This document shows positions 44,720-57,639 of a stretch of DNA of 64,000 nucleotides, piece after piece (the stretch's first letter is position 1; the number at the start of each line of letters is the position of its first letter). The stretch is from positions 63,426,001 to 63,490,000 of the forward strand of contig CM114271.1 of assembly GCA_050084515.1 (NCBI GenBank). The letters are read 5' to 3'. The position numbers were made by a program, and so were the translations under genes. Source of the DNA: Blasia pusilla. Lineage: Eukaryota > Marchantiophyta > Marchantiopsida > Blasiales. The notes under the pieces were generated by a model. That model did not search any database, was not told where the DNA came from, and saw nothing but the letters and a program-made list of their open reading frames with translations.

Positions 44720-47332
44720 AGCGAACCGCGAGAGAATTTTCACCCGTGGGAGTCAAGCGTGAACGTGCGCGCACAGTGAGTTTCGTCACATGAAATTCCA
44801 GTCGGAGAGATCGCGTCGCAGATCCAGGGCATGCGAACAAATCGGACATATTCTCCGCCCGCAGACTACTTCGTAGCCAGCGGACCGCAGGAACTGGGGG
44901 AGGCTCGAGGAGCCGCGCGAGCGACGTGCCCCGGCGAGGGCGGATCGATCCATTCCAGCGTCGGAGAAATCCTAAATTAGTCGCGTTTGTGAAGTGCAGA
45001 ATGCCCTTCGATCGAGGGACGCATATGTTGCATAGTTTTGCGCGATGATCTAGCTACAGCTTTACCCAAATTTATACACATATATATGTATCTATACATG
45101 TAGAGAGAGAGAGAGAAATGCACCGCCTATTTCGGATCTGTAGAGGACTATTAAGGTTGAAGACTGTCGTCAGCCCAAGTGCGAAGCTTGAACACTACCT
45201 TCATGAGGTCAGCCTTAGTTTTGTCATCGTGGAGGGAAACCGGGCGCTAGAAGTGCAGCAAGAAATAAGAAGAGGGGAGAATTGGATTGCATTGTGGGCC
45301 GAAACTACGCCAGGACGCACAAATGGAATCTAATCACGGCCAGAGGGGTCCGAGCTGGAGTCCACTTCAGTTTTAATAACGATACACTCGGGAGCACCTG
45401 AACCCTCGGAAGAGAAGCGGTGGTCATGCAGTCACACGATATTTCATGATGGATCGAGCCAGCGTTTATATATCTCAGTGGCGTCCATATCGATCTCCGA
45501 CTCGGCGAACTCAAGGCCAAGAATCCCTCTTTCGATTTCACGAGTTTCTCAAGCAGCTTACACTAGTACTACGGCCCCACGCACATCGCTCATAGTGAAT
45601 GGATATCTCTCACAAAACGTTCATATCAATCTCCCATTCAGCGAACCGAAGACCAACTATCTATCATTCTTTCGATTTCACGAGTTCCACAAGCAGTTTA
45701 CACTAGTATTATAACCCCATGCTCAGCACTCGCCGTGAATGGACGTGTACAGCAGTTTAAGCCAAGTCCACTTTGGGAATCATAGATCTGTAACGCAGCA
45801 CTTTAAGCCGAAGTCTATATTACAATAACGGATCGTGCATGCCTTCGCATGTTGTCGTGAGGTATTTATAATCAACTAGTTGTCGGCCTCAAATGTAGTC
45901 TTTCGTGCGGGTAGTTATGAAAACTAGCTTAAACCCGGGTTTATATTACCTCTCTTGATCTTGATTAATTGTCACAAGTTTTAAGTGTGATTTTTGTTCA
46001 ATTCCGAGCGAGGCAAGTGGAGACTCAGACGAATTTGCAAAATGAAAGGGTAATCTATATAATAATATACATTAGCCTGAAGATCATGATGATCTGGCCG
46101 TACGTCCAGATGTCTTCCCTTATCACTCACTCACTTCTATATGATTAGGCGTGTCTCGAGTGAGGGGTTGATATACGCTTGAGATCATCGATTGATCTCC
46201 AAAATATATTCTGACGGAGTTCTTCCTCAGTCTCACAGGGTACTACTGCGAGTCGACTTCAGCTCTGTTCAAATTTGATCCCGCAGCTTCTGTCCTTTCA
46301 ATATGGCTTCTACGTAATTAAGGCCACGGAAGAAATAGAAGCACAACTTTCAACGGACTATCCGGAAAACCCAAACGCGTTAAATTAGCTTGCATATGTA
46401 CACAACAAGTACACGGACTTCATTTAAGCGTTTTTACGGTGTCTGGATAACAACAAAGTTTGCCACATACCCCACCAGAACGTCCAATCCTTCCCAAAAC
46501 ACGGGAAGCCTCGATCGCACGATTAAGCAATTGGAGATTTCTACTCAGAGTGCGTTCCGCTGGCTGTAAGCAATGAATCGCTCAAGATCAATTCAATGAT
46601 GCATGCATCGTTCGTATGTGCGAACCACGGATAACCGATCAGACCTGACGTTTATTGATCCAAGGTTCGCTAATGTACTCCGATATACATCATAATTAGT
46701 AATTAAAAATGATAATTCCGAAAATGGAATTGGTACGACAGGAGTTTGCAAAATGAAAAGGTCCCAATGAGATATATTTCTCGGCATTTTTTACATCCGT
46801 TAATGTGGTTATTTTTCAAGATCTAACACATATAAGAACCAGAACTCCATCTTAATTAGATAGATACAAGTGCCACTCAATTACGCGTACATTTTGTAGA
46901 CGTATGAATTACCTTCTCACTCTCGGCAGCAGCGCTTCGCGCAGCAATATACGCAGGGCTGTGACGGTCGTGAGTGAGTGTTCGCTTCATAATGTTCCTA
47001 CATCTCCCTGTCCGAGCTCTGAAAGAAGCGCGGAGCGCACATCCCTCGGTGTACATCGACGCTGAACAGATCCACTGCCCGACAGCGACCGCGACCGATC
47101 TCTGGAGTCCCTCCGCGTGAGTCCGATCCCCACACGCACAACGACGATCGGCGAACAACGCGATCTTCTCAAGTTCTCACTCACAGGCTACTTGAGAAGA
47201 TCGCTGGATCCGTGGGGGGCAAAGAAGCTGTGGGGTAGTACGTACGCAAGAAGGAAGGCGTTGGGCTACGCAGAAAATTGGAAGGAAACATGGACGCACT
47301 ATACAATCGCACAAGAGACTATCGCGGCGAGG
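44720..47332. other. Intergenic spacer between the mannanase paralogs
   Basis: It must hold the promoter of paralog 1 and the 3' end of paralog 2. A ~136-bp tandem duplication lies at 45482-45743, with units starting CGTxCATATCxATCTCC at 45482 and 45618. Otherwise I see only motif-free short ORFs. Confidence 0.5.
45482..45743 (+). repeat. Two-copy 136-bp tandem duplication
   Basis: Units at 45482 and 45618 share CATATCxATCTCC, TTTCGATTTCACGAGTT and CAGxTTACACTAGTA boxes in register. Confidence 0.8.
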
Positions 47333-50300
47333 CTATGGAGTCGGGACGTGAGACATGCGCGCGTCTTCCAACTTTCGTGAGGCGAAGGTGCGGGAAACGA
47401 GGGCGAGGCGCTCGGATTGCCATAAGATGATGGGGGCCACGGACGGGTCGGAGGCGGAGACGCCGAAGCCGTCGCTCCAGTGCTCCATTCCCTGGGGAAG
47501 GAGTTGCCACAGTAAGGATCCGGCCGCAGCGCCGCCATCGCTGGCGGACGAGTACACACTGTTGTACACCGCCCAGTAAACCTCGCGGCGCTGCTGCTCC
47601 TCGTAGCCCGACGTTTGATCGGACTTGCCGAACTCCGACAGCAGCACGGGCTTCCTCAGCGTGCGCTCTGCGTCCTCTATGTGCAAGTTCACCCAGATCT
47701 GCAGGAACGCCAGCTTCTCCGCGCTGTTCTCCTGGGGTAGCCTTCATTTCGAGTACGTACGTTCCACGGATGGGGGGAAACACGATACGATGACACAGAA
47801 GCGGTCCAATTCAGTTCCAACCATCGAATTCTGATCAACATATCTGGAAATTGCTCATATCTGTGAAGCCTAATTCTCGTTCAGATGGAAGAAATATTAA
47901 TCTGACGTCGTATGTACGACGGCAGAATCGAGCTCACTGCTGTGCCCGACCGCATAGCTTGGCTCTTGCGTGCTTGACATCGAATCGACGACGATAATGG
48001 CTAATTCAAGATCATGAAATCGGCCATGATGGTCACTCGAGCTCGGTCAGGATGCACCGAACAATTCATGCAAACGGAGGTGCGTAAAAAAATGAATTTT
48101 ACGCGCGTTAGTTGGTTTCACATAGAATTAACGAAGCGGGCTTCTTGTGCTCGTTTTATTTTAAAATATGAATACATCGCCCAAGGAACGTATCATGTAC
48201 TGGAGTAACTTCCCGAGCTCGATTGCAAGACCGCGATGATATGCGTCTACAGAAGGGCAAAGAATCAAGCCCATCAGGATCTTCAGGGGACAGGATGATG
48301 CTCGTACTTACCAAAGGTCTGGGTAAGAATGGATAGTGGCGTAGTCGATGTCAGGAATCTGATTGAGACGCAAAAAATCGGTTCCTTGGCCATCCATTTG
48401 ATTTGGATTGACCCACCGCCTATCCCAAGTGCTATCACCGTAGAAGCCTTCCAGTCCAATCTCCAACAGGTGTCTGTTGTCTATGGACTTCACATGTTGT
48501 GCCATCTCTTCCACCCAATTCTGAAGTGCATCATTCAACGCGATATCAGGTATCCCGCAAAATGTTTTTTTGGCCTGGGTTCGAGATAACATCAGCTTAC
48601 TGGCTACTTCAGGAGTCGTCGATCATGAGAAAACAAGCATGCCCAACCTAAGCAAGTGCGACCCATATGCACGGCATGATCTCGCTGAATTGGCGCTGGT
48701 TACGTTAAATACTAGAAAACTGCCTGTCTCGGATCGTGATCGTGACCATCCCTACTGAGCGATCGATACATATATGTATATAGATGTATGTAAATATATG
48801 TACATGGAAGCTTCTCGATCTTACCGCCAAAGTGGTTCCAGAGAGATCCGACATGCACCGTGGCTCGTTAATGAGCTCCCAGGCGAAGATTGTGGGGTCA
48901 TCCTTATACGCCAATCCCGTGATGCTGTTCACCCTGGCCAACACCGTCTGCACCCACCCAAAGTTTACGCTGCACATGGAATCAGCATGCACAGAAAACT
49001 GATTTCACACGAATTTCTGTATCATTTTATCAGAACTCTCGACGATCACCAACACTCTAAACCATGCGTCTAGTGTAATGTATCATTGATCGCTGGGATT
49101 TTCAAATAGTTAGGATCGCTCCACAGTGAACAAACTTTCCGGCCCTAGGTTAGCAAAATCCTAAGCAATTCGGCAACACCACAGACTGAGTTCATGATGA
49201 GCCAGGCTCGCACTGACCCTACCTGACGCAATTCTAAAGCTAGTGATTGATTATTTTTTTCTGATTCATTGAATGTCATGGCATGGTCTCGACATTTAAC
49301 TTCGATTCATAAGTTTCAGAGTCCAGGTGTTACCTAATTTCAGTCCTAATTTCGGCACTTCTTGACGACTTCTTCAGTCCTATGTAATTTATGAGGATTC
49401 CATAGTACATTCGAAGAGTGCAATTGAAGTTCATGCAGGCCGAACCGAAGTTTCATAGTTGAGATCGGCTGTTCAGTATATTACGAAGAACTCTAGTAGC
49501 ACTGTGAGAAGCAAAGAATGTAATCACATCTGAAAGCGTACCATCGGAAGCGCTGCTGGTGGATTAATCCGTTTCCAGTAAGAATATTATGTTTTCCACA
49601 GTAATAGCACGCGCACAGACCAGACTCAACAGCGGAGCGGAGGTACGTAAGAAATTCTCTGGGGTTGTAGACCCATTACGAACCTTGACGTGGTTCTTGT
49701 AGTACTCTCGGACTCCTGGATCAGTGTAGAAGAAATCATCAGATGGCAAATAACTTCCCTTCTCGCGCGCCCACTGCACATACTGCGGCCGTCCTCCGTA
49801 TGAGTCGTAGTTATTTACCAGACTGAGCACGAGCCTCATTCCGTTCTTCTCCGCTTGCGCTATCGCATAGTCCAAGCCCTTCAAGCACATGTCAAACCAC
49901 AACGTGATTTAATCCAGTGCTGTTGCAAAAGCTTGCAGTCAAGCCTATCCATCACTAATTCCCAACGATCAAACAATCACCCTTCTTAATTTGATCAGCT
50001 AACCATATGTATCCGGAACGGTCTACGCGATCAATACAGTTTGGAACTCAAAAGCCATCTTTTATCATCTTTCACTCGTTATCATCTTATTTCGATCGAG
50101 ACCCTCACTATAAGATCTAGCTCGCCTTTCCGAATACATAGGTGAGATTGCGCCTGGCTGCAAATCTAGGAGTTTCCCTGGGATCATTCCCAAGATAGAT
50201 TTCATTGACCGAGTTGGTACGCGAAATGAAGTGGCAATCATCAAGCTCGATATTTGCCGATCAAGTGATCACAAATCATTACTTATGACCAGAGCTTGCA

Positions 50301-51815
50301 TGGCCAGGCCACATGAGTGAATCTGTTTGGAAAGCTCCCTCGCATCGTTCCTTTATCTCGGATACAGTTCATGATTTCATAAAACCTCCGCTCTTCAATA
50401 GAATTTTTGCCGTGACCAACAAATTCTATAGACCTATCTAAAAATCAGAGTAATCGAATTCTCTAGCAGCTTTTTTAAGTTCAGGCATGGATAAATATCT
50501 ACATGAGACTACAGAAGGCAATGTTAAGCCAGTAGATTGGAGAAGCTCTCATCTGCAAGCTTTCCGATCACTGCTCAAGTTGAGAGCCAGGAAGGCCACT
50601 GGTCGATAACATTGACCACCCGCGCTGTGAATTTTCCTAGTGAGACTTTTGGCTAGGTGGGTGGCCAAAAGTCTCAGGGAAGCACCTGAACGGTCCTGGG
50701 TTCCCCGCTTGCATTACTGCGCATGCCTACTAGATCGAGCTTTAAGCAAGTATCAGTTTTCTACACGAATTTCACGAACGGATTCAGAGCTATTGAATCC
50801 GTTTCCGTTCACTGACAATTTCCATTCGTTTCATTCCTCAGCGAGTCTGTCAATTCATCTGATACTGATATAGCAACTAGCATCCATGTATTTATGCATG
50901 CCCAAATGATTTACAAGCATCGGCGTTTGGATGGACCTAGATCGATCAGGTGCATGAAATCGCTCGACGTCCGTTTTCTGCACAAAAGTCGTTAAGGTGC
51001 AATTTTGCAAGTGCCGGATCGATGCGTGCAAAGCGTCTGAGCCAGGACCTACAGAGCATGACAGTCTTTGAGCACGATTTCCGATGTTGTCGCCTATGAG
51101 CTAGAGTAACTCGAATGCAATTGAAGTAGCCGAACATGTAGAAATTGCTACCTCCTTACTCGAGAGTTCAATTCAGAAGACGAACAAAGGTCTACACATT
51201 TTTGAATGAAGACCGCGTACGTACGTGCGGGTCTAATGCACCCAGATCGCGGGACGACCAGATGCGTGTAAGTTCCATCCATCAATGTACGCCGGCCATT
51301 GATCGCGGGACGACCGGATACGTGTAAGTTCCATCCATCAATTTGAAGAGAAGCGTTTCTTGAGAATGGAGAGGTGGACATACCTTGAAGACATTCTCGT
51401 CGTAGACTCCGGGTGAGGTCTGGAGCGCGCGATAATGGTCGCCGTCATTGAAAGCCCACGTGCGGCCGACGTTGAGTCCCAAGCTCTTGGCATCCCGAAA
51501 CACAGAGTCCACCATGCTTCGAGATGATTCATCCGCCGCTTGGTACATCAGCCAGTAGAAGTTGCAGCCGTGCACTAGAAACGAATGCCCTGTGGAGTCC
51601 ACGAAATGAGTGCCACTTCGGCTGATGAATCCACCGGCGACTTCAGATACGGCGGGATTTGCTGAAAGAAGGCACAGCAGAAGAATCGCGTTGCAAAAGC
51701 GCTCGAAATTGCTCGCAAACATTCCAGACGTCGTATGAGTGGAGGTACTGTCTGCCATGTATGGATATCGACTACAGGGCACGATTGCTGGAAGAAATTT
51801 GAACGTAAGCACCAT
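47333..51815 (-). CDS. Mannan endo-1,4-beta-mannosidase, GH5 (paralog 2, five exons)
   Basis: The exons are 51815-51384, 49878-49684, 48947-48825, 48520-48312 and 47741-47333, giving 456 codons (455 residues). The exon 2 donor is GTTCGT, a weak GT site, and the exon 2 and exon 5 acceptors are AAG; the rest are ordinary. Exons 2 and 3 have the same lengths as in paralog 1 (195 and 123 bp), and exon 4 differs by one codon. The same GH5 landmarks are present: [41 protein letters not shown], acid/base Glu in [34 protein letters not shown], nucleophile Glu in LLSEFGK, and [13 protein letters not shown] signal-peptide core ([15 protein letters not shown]) sits some 40 residues in if the first ATG is used. 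The internal Met at 51722 gives a more usual signal peptide and 424 residues, and may be the real start. No disabling change is visible. Confidence 0.92.
51245..51342. repeat. ~55-bp tandem duplication in intron 1 of paralog 2
   Basis: GATCGCGGGACGACC and GTGTAAGTTCCATCCATCAA occur twice, starting at 51245 and 51299, close to the exon 1 donor at 51383. Each unit carries a GTGTAAGT word, but on the non-coding strand. Confidence 0.85.
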
Positions 51816-52721
51816 TTGAGTGAAGAGATCTGGGAGATCTCTTTATGAAGTTAACGTCTGACTGAGCTCGAGGATCAAGTTGAAAGCGTTTCTATGTGGA
51901 CTAAATATTGTGAGTCAACAGGTCCAGAAAGCTGCAAAGATTGTTCAAACTAGGACCTCGAGCTCTCCGTTGGAGCAAGTGCAATCTTCACACCTGACAA
52001 ATGTCTCGTCTTAGAAATGACGTCCGACAACCTATGCCAGACGACGTGTTTTTAGGCCCTACCCAGTCTAGCTGAACTACTTAGTCCCTCCAATTCAGTT
52101 CATGGTTATCCAGGAATCAAGATTTGGAAAAAAACCGTTCGCTACAATTTTTCATGATCTGAAGCATTATATTCGAATTGGATCTTAGAAATCTTCAATT
52201 GAAGGGTTTCGAGAACGAATTTTTTCATGTCCCAACTCGATCGTCTCCAGGTAAGCTAATCTTTAAGCTGGAACTGAACATAGAGAAGTACTGTAATTTG
52301 TTCATCACTCGTAAAAGGAGTCTTAAGGAATGCTACCTTCCAATTAATGGAACTAGTAGGGGATGAACACTACCTCAATCACAATAATTCGAATGACAGA
52401 TCGATCTTCTCTAATTTTCACAGCGACTAGAGCACGGTATGGGAAGAGACGAAGGCGTAAGAAGAGCGACCTTGCGCAATCTTTTATACTAGATATCAGC
52501 TCTGCGGAAAAGAGAATGTACTCCGAGCACAGGTTCGGTACCGACTTCAGAACCAATTCAGTTTCTAGTCGTCGCTCCTAATTGTTAATTTGTGATGGCT
52601 TGAACAGGAGCTCAGACACACAATCATCCAAATTGAATGCGAACCTCGGATCCAGCGAAGTTTCCGCCTGCCAACGACACACTAAGACACGGATACTACT
52701 TAACCCTCCGCTGATTGGTAC
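51816..52721. other. Upstream region of mannanase paralog 2
   Basis: No gene was recognised. It should contain the promoter of paralog 2. I see no convincing TATA box; CTTCATAAAG about 25-35 bp upstream of ATG 51815 is too close to be trusted. Confidence 0.4.
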
Positions 52722-54177
52722 AGTTCCGTGAGCTTAAACCTCAACGAAGATTCCAGTGAGAGACGACCGATCTCCACGGCGAACGTGCGTGTCCCTGTTA
52801 AGCACGCATGCGTATGCACTCATCACGAGCGTCACTGCGTGAAAGGTTAAACAGCACAGCATATTATATATTGCTGGAGAGGGAGAAAGAAAATGAGAAT
52901 TTCTATACATCGCGATCGTCAAGAAGTTAGAAAGAAATCCAAGAATCCACAGAAAAGGAGAGGCAACTTGACAACTTCAAGAGAGAAGGAGAATGTGTGC
53001 ATGTGGACGTAACCGTCCATGACTCGCGGTACAAGATTCACGAATGGGGGATAAGGAGTGCACGTTCTTCTCGCTCCCGAATACTAAAGCAGATAATTCT
53101 TAAAGTGATTTTACAAAATCGGATAAATATGAACTTTTCGATTCCTGTAGAAATCCTAACCTCAAATTCCACCACAGATGGCGCGCTAGCGCTGTCCGTG
53201 CGTAGAACGCGCGTGCGATAGATGACTAGGATCAAGAGCGTGATATTTGTGAAGCACGAGAGCGCGGACTGCGATATCCATGCATCTGCGCGCTGTTATT
53301 CAGTCTCAGCGGCCGTCCACGAAACGAGCTACCTTCCACAACTTGCAGCAACCAGAAGCGACGGTTAAATCCTCTCCTCTCCTCTCCTCTCCTCTCCTCT
53401 CCTCTCCGCGCCTGCGCCATCTTCCCAAGCTAACGAACCACACCTTTCTCATTCCCTCTGAACTCAGCCTCAATCCTCCATCGCCTGATCACAATTCGTA
53501 CGTCGACACAGGCAATTCCTCGAGGAAAGCGAGCAATCTTGGCAGCACATCCGTTTGCAGACATGTACATTACACCAGTTCATTTCTCAGCCTCGGTCAA
53601 AGGCATCGAATCGGAGGCCGAGTGAAACCATACATACAACCCCACGGCTACTCACGACCGCACATAAACCGACTCCGAGCCTCATTCTCCGCGGCAGGCA
53701 GGTTTCCGAGCCAGACACCATTGCCTTTGAGATATTAGGTATGACAAGTCAATCCTAAAAGAATATGGTCGTGAACGAGGAGAGCGAAGAGAAGGATATA
53801 TATTTGAGATTATTGGACTGCCTATACATTATTGGTAGTCCAGAAGTCTCTAAGATTTCACTTCAAAAAATACTAAGAACGTCATGCAATTTTATATTAC
53901 CCAAAATAGCTAGAGAACTTTCAAATTTGCCACCTATTTTGGGTTTTCTGCTCCCTCCCTTGCCTACACGTGTCTTTTCAAGTTCCTTAAAAAATATCCA
54001 TGGTATCCCATGGACACAAGGTTTTTAAGTTATTATTTAAATTTAAATTGTATAAATAGTTTTTTTATTCACTTTTGTGTGCGTGTCCCTTATTGTATGA
54101 ACAGGGACACACACGTTCGCCGTGGAGATCGGTCGTCTCTCACTGGAATGTTCGTTGAGGTTTAAGCTCACGGAACT
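52722..54177. mobile_element. Candidate non-autonomous DNA transposon with 78-bp inverted repeats
   Basis: Positions 52722-52799 (starting AGTTCCGTGAGCTTAAACC) and 54100-54177 are inverted copies matching at 76 of 78 positions. The enclosed 1.3 kb has no recognisable coding sequence and includes a CCTCT microsatellite (53371-53407). Long terminal inverted repeats around non-coding DNA fit a MULE-like or other non-autonomous element. I could not find a target duplication outside the repeats, so the outer boundaries are unproven. Confidence 0.6.
53371..53407 (+). repeat. (CCTCT)n pentanucleotide microsatellite
   Basis: Seven perfect CCTCT units inside the inverted-repeat-bounded segment. Confidence 0.97.
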
Positions 54178-54210
54178 CTTATTGTATGAAGTGCTCTTAC
54201 TGTTAGTAAG

Positions 54211-54332
54211 TAAGAATCTTGCTATGTACACACTATTTTGGGGTAAGTTGGTGTAAGACTCTTGCCATGTACACGGGGTTTTGGGGTAAGTTGGTGTAAG
54301 AATCTTGCTATGTACACTACTTTGGGGTAGTT
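54211..54332 (+). repeat. 43-bp tandem repeat, three units
   Basis: Units starting TAAGAATCTTGCTATGTACAC at 54211, 54254 and 54297, with GGGGTAAGTTGGTG between them. Confidence 0.9.
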
Positions 54333-54340
54333 TGTACATT

Positions 54341-55252
54341 TTCCGTGTATATATGACTTCCGTGTATTCTATTTGAGGGAGTATACTCTGCTTAGTACTT
54401 AAACAAGCCACCAATTTGTGAGACCAACCAAGTTCTAGGCAAATGCTAGGAAATTTTTGTTGCAACATAACTTTGAGAGGTACTTTCATGCCTTATTCAG
54501 CAAAGCAAAGGAGACGTATTTTCATTTATCTCTACTCATGTAACATCGAGTAGACTTCTTTCTACTTGTAGACATGATGGCATTGCTAGAACAATGTTGA
54601 AGTTTCACTTCTAAGCTAGAATGATACTGAAGTTTCACTTTTATGCTGAGACTTTCAGTTGCAATGAGAGCTCACACTTTGGTATTGACTAATTGTTGTG
54701 CGCAGATATCAACTGCAAAGAAGAAAGTGTTACATTCCTACTTCCTCATAAGCTCTACATTTGAGTTTTCCTAAACTCTGAATTGCATCAAGTCGTGAAT
54801 CCAAATCACAAGTAGCTCCAATCCTCCTACACATGTGAAGTAGCTCCAATTCTCACTCTTGCTTCTCGAATGATCCATGCACAAGACTTACAGATGAGTA
54901 CTCTGAAGATTACGTTCAAATGAACAGCAAAAAAATCTACATAAGGCCAAATGCCCCAGAAGAAGGCAGTGGCAAGCCAAAATACTTTGAAGGAGGCACT
55001 ATGGAGGGTTAGGGGTTGGGAAGTATATCGAGTCAGATAGTCAGATGTAAGACTGCAAACTCAGAACCTAGGAAAAGTGAATGACACAAGGCACGGAGCC
55101 GGCTCAATAAAGAATTGATTCAACCGTGAGCAAAAGAGGACCAAAGACCATAGCCATGAGCCTACCATATTTAGATGTAACAGCCACAAGCCAAAATTCC
55201 CAACCTGCACCAAAAATAGCAAGGAAAAAGCTCAAAAAGAGACTGCAAATCT
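54341..55252. other. Spacer, nothing recognised
   Basis: Short motif-free ORFs only. It adjoins the solo LTR at 55253. Confidence 0.45.
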
Positions 55253-55690
55253 TGTGAGAAAACAGAAAGTGACGAAATCACTGAAATCTTTACAAAACTT
55301 AGAAATACAAAGTGGCCTAGTCCGTCCGTGCGTTCACAGAAGAGCTTCGATGGAACCTGAACATGGAGATAACTCGACATACGAGAATGCGCTACCGCTG
55401 CGGCTCCCGACTATTTGACTACTCGCGAAAACTAGAGTTTTTACCTATTTTTTTTGTTTCTATTAATAGAAAATTTTTGCATATGTAACCCTATATTGCA
55501 TCAGGGTGCCCCGCACCCTGATGCAACATAGGTTAGATAAACCTAGTAACGCTACTCCTCAAACCACCTACGTCATATTACTATGACTCCTTCGACGTCT
55601 AAGTCGGAACCATCAATCTAGGCTTCTCCTCATACAAGGGGGCCGATCAGATTAATGGTGCTCAAAGGAGTGGATGTTGAGAATCCAACA
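55253..55690 (-). mobile_element. Solo LTR (438 bp) with perfect 5-bp target duplication
   Basis: On the minus strand it begins TGTTGGATTCTCAACATCC at 55690 and ends TCTGTTTTCTCACA at 55253. AATCT flanks it on both sides (55248-55252 and 55691-55695). It is the same family as 13695-14115. Internally a dyad, GCATCAGGGTGC/GCACCCTGATGC, is preserved here better than in the other copy. No retroviral genes are adjacent. Confidence 0.92.
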
Positions 55691-55695
55691 AATCT

Positions 55696-57639
55696 ATCAC
55701 CCATGTATATAGTGGGATGAGCTAGAGCATCAAGTTTAGATTAGCCTAAGCTATAGTTGTGGTTTGGGAAAGCCAAAATTATAGGAGAACACAACAAAGT
55801 TGTAAGAGAGGATCTACAAGCTTGTGTGAGCGGAAGGAGTGCAAACTGTGAGCTAAAACTGAGAGCAAAGAGCGAGAGTCCACATGGAGACTCTAAAGAG
55901 AGAGGGAGAGAGTCCACAAAAAGGATCTAGAGAGAGAGGGCGAGTGTTGCTTGAGAGTTGAGGGCGAGAGTTGCGTTTAAGCTGAGGGTGAAATCTATGA
56001 GGGCCGAGGGCAAAATTTCCGGTGAAAGATGCGATGGCAAAGAGCGAAAGCTGTTGCAAATGCAAGAGAGAGCCAAGAGAGCCGGAGCGACAAAGGAAAA
56101 TTGAGAGAGCCAAGGGTGAGAGGGTGAGCGAGGCAAGAGAGAATGGAAAGTGGAGAGAGCCAAATTGAGACACGGATCGAGAATCACTCGATCCGCATCC
56201 GCCGCATTGCATCCCCTGCCCCAAAGATGCAGGTGCAGCTGTAGACTGTGCTGGTGCCCCGAAGATGAGGCTTTGGCTTTAGCAAACGCATCAGCCACAA
56301 CAAGACAAGCAGCCTAAACCCTACAGCCGCGCGTAGTCACAGCTATCCTAAAGTTGCCCTAATCGAACAATATAGACTCGATCTAAACTAGACATCTAAT
56401 GTACGGATGTGCTCACAAAACCATCATCTAACCGCTTGGATTGACCACATCGGACAAGTGAAAATAAGAGAGGGCGGGAATAGGGAAGGGTAAATAGGGG
56501 GATTTTGAGGCAAATAATTTCTTTTGCCAAAAAAAAAAACTTAATATAAAAGAGGAGGCGGGGTGGGGAGGGTTAAGAGGAGGTTTAGAAGTAAAAAAAT
56601 AATTAATTTAAAAAAGGGGCTGGGTGGGGAAGGTAAGGAGGATTTAGACGTAAATCTTTTTCTTAAAGTAAAATTTTATAAGAGGAGGAGCTTGGAAGAA
56701 GAAACAAATTTCAATTAAAACTAGAAAAAGGAGGGATGGGGTGGGGAACGGTAAAGATCAAGGTTGCATGTGGATAAAGTCCATGTCCATGTACTTATGT
56801 CCGTCTTATGGAAGGACTTGTCCATATGGGCCTCACATTTCCCTTTTTTCTGCTTCCCCTTACTTGCCTTTGTGTTCGCGAGCCCGCCCTAGCCCGCGCG
56901 GGCTGCGCCTAATTGGGCGATGCCATGTGGCGGGATACGAGTGTTAGGGGCCAAGTTCGAACTTGGCCCCGCTCCACTCCCTTCCCCTCCACTCCCCTCC
57001 CTTTTTGGATAAAACCCATAAGGGATGGGCCCACAAGGGGCCCCAAAATGTACATATGGAGGGGGATTTATGAGTGAATTACTTGATTATCTCCTATTTT
57101 CCATATTTTATAAGTTTTTTTGTGATATTTTGGATTAAATTCCAAATTTTTATGATGCCTTGAGGCTAAGGGCTTTCAAGGTTATTAGGAATTTTGGGGA
57201 AATCCCTTCGGTGTCTTTTGGGGGTACTTGGATATTTTTTGGGACCAACTTGGATATTTGCGCTCCTTGTCAATTGACTCCACAATAGGTGAGTGTTTGT
57301 AAATATGGAAATCTCTTGTTTCCCTAAACTTCTTTGGTGATTTTGAAATTTCCGATTCATAGACCCGCGTGTTGAGATTTGTTTCATTGGTTCTCCTTAG
57401 CACATCGAGGATGTAGAGGTGATCAAAGAACCTTATCTAAACACACCCATATCTACCTACTCCCTTTGAGTGCCCAACCCTAAACTTACACCGCTTTTCC
57501 ATCATTCACGCGCTCGTACATTTTGAGCCATTGTTTTAGTATCTCGCTTCATTATCTTTTCGATATTTTCTTATCTCAACCCGTACATTTCTTTCCTTGT
57601 ATTTTAAAAATATTTTATTATCTTCTTCAACCGAGGAAA
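55696..57639. other. Purine-rich and anonymous spacer
   Basis: Positions 55790-56180 are rich in GAGAG and GCGAGAG words, whose minus-strand reading gives low-complexity Leu/Ser peptides (the longest from 56298). I do not consider these proteins. The region 56450-57010 is G/A-rich then C-rich. No gene was recognised. Confidence 0.45.

Noticed and set aside
46877-47184. Minus-strand 93-codon ORF downstream of mannanase paralog 2
   Set aside because: No motif and no splice link to exon 5, which has its own stop at 47333.
55853-56298. Two overlapping 123-codon minus-strand ORFs
   Set aside because: They arise from GAGAG-rich sequence read as Leu/Ser-rich peptides; no domain, intron or signal supports a gene.
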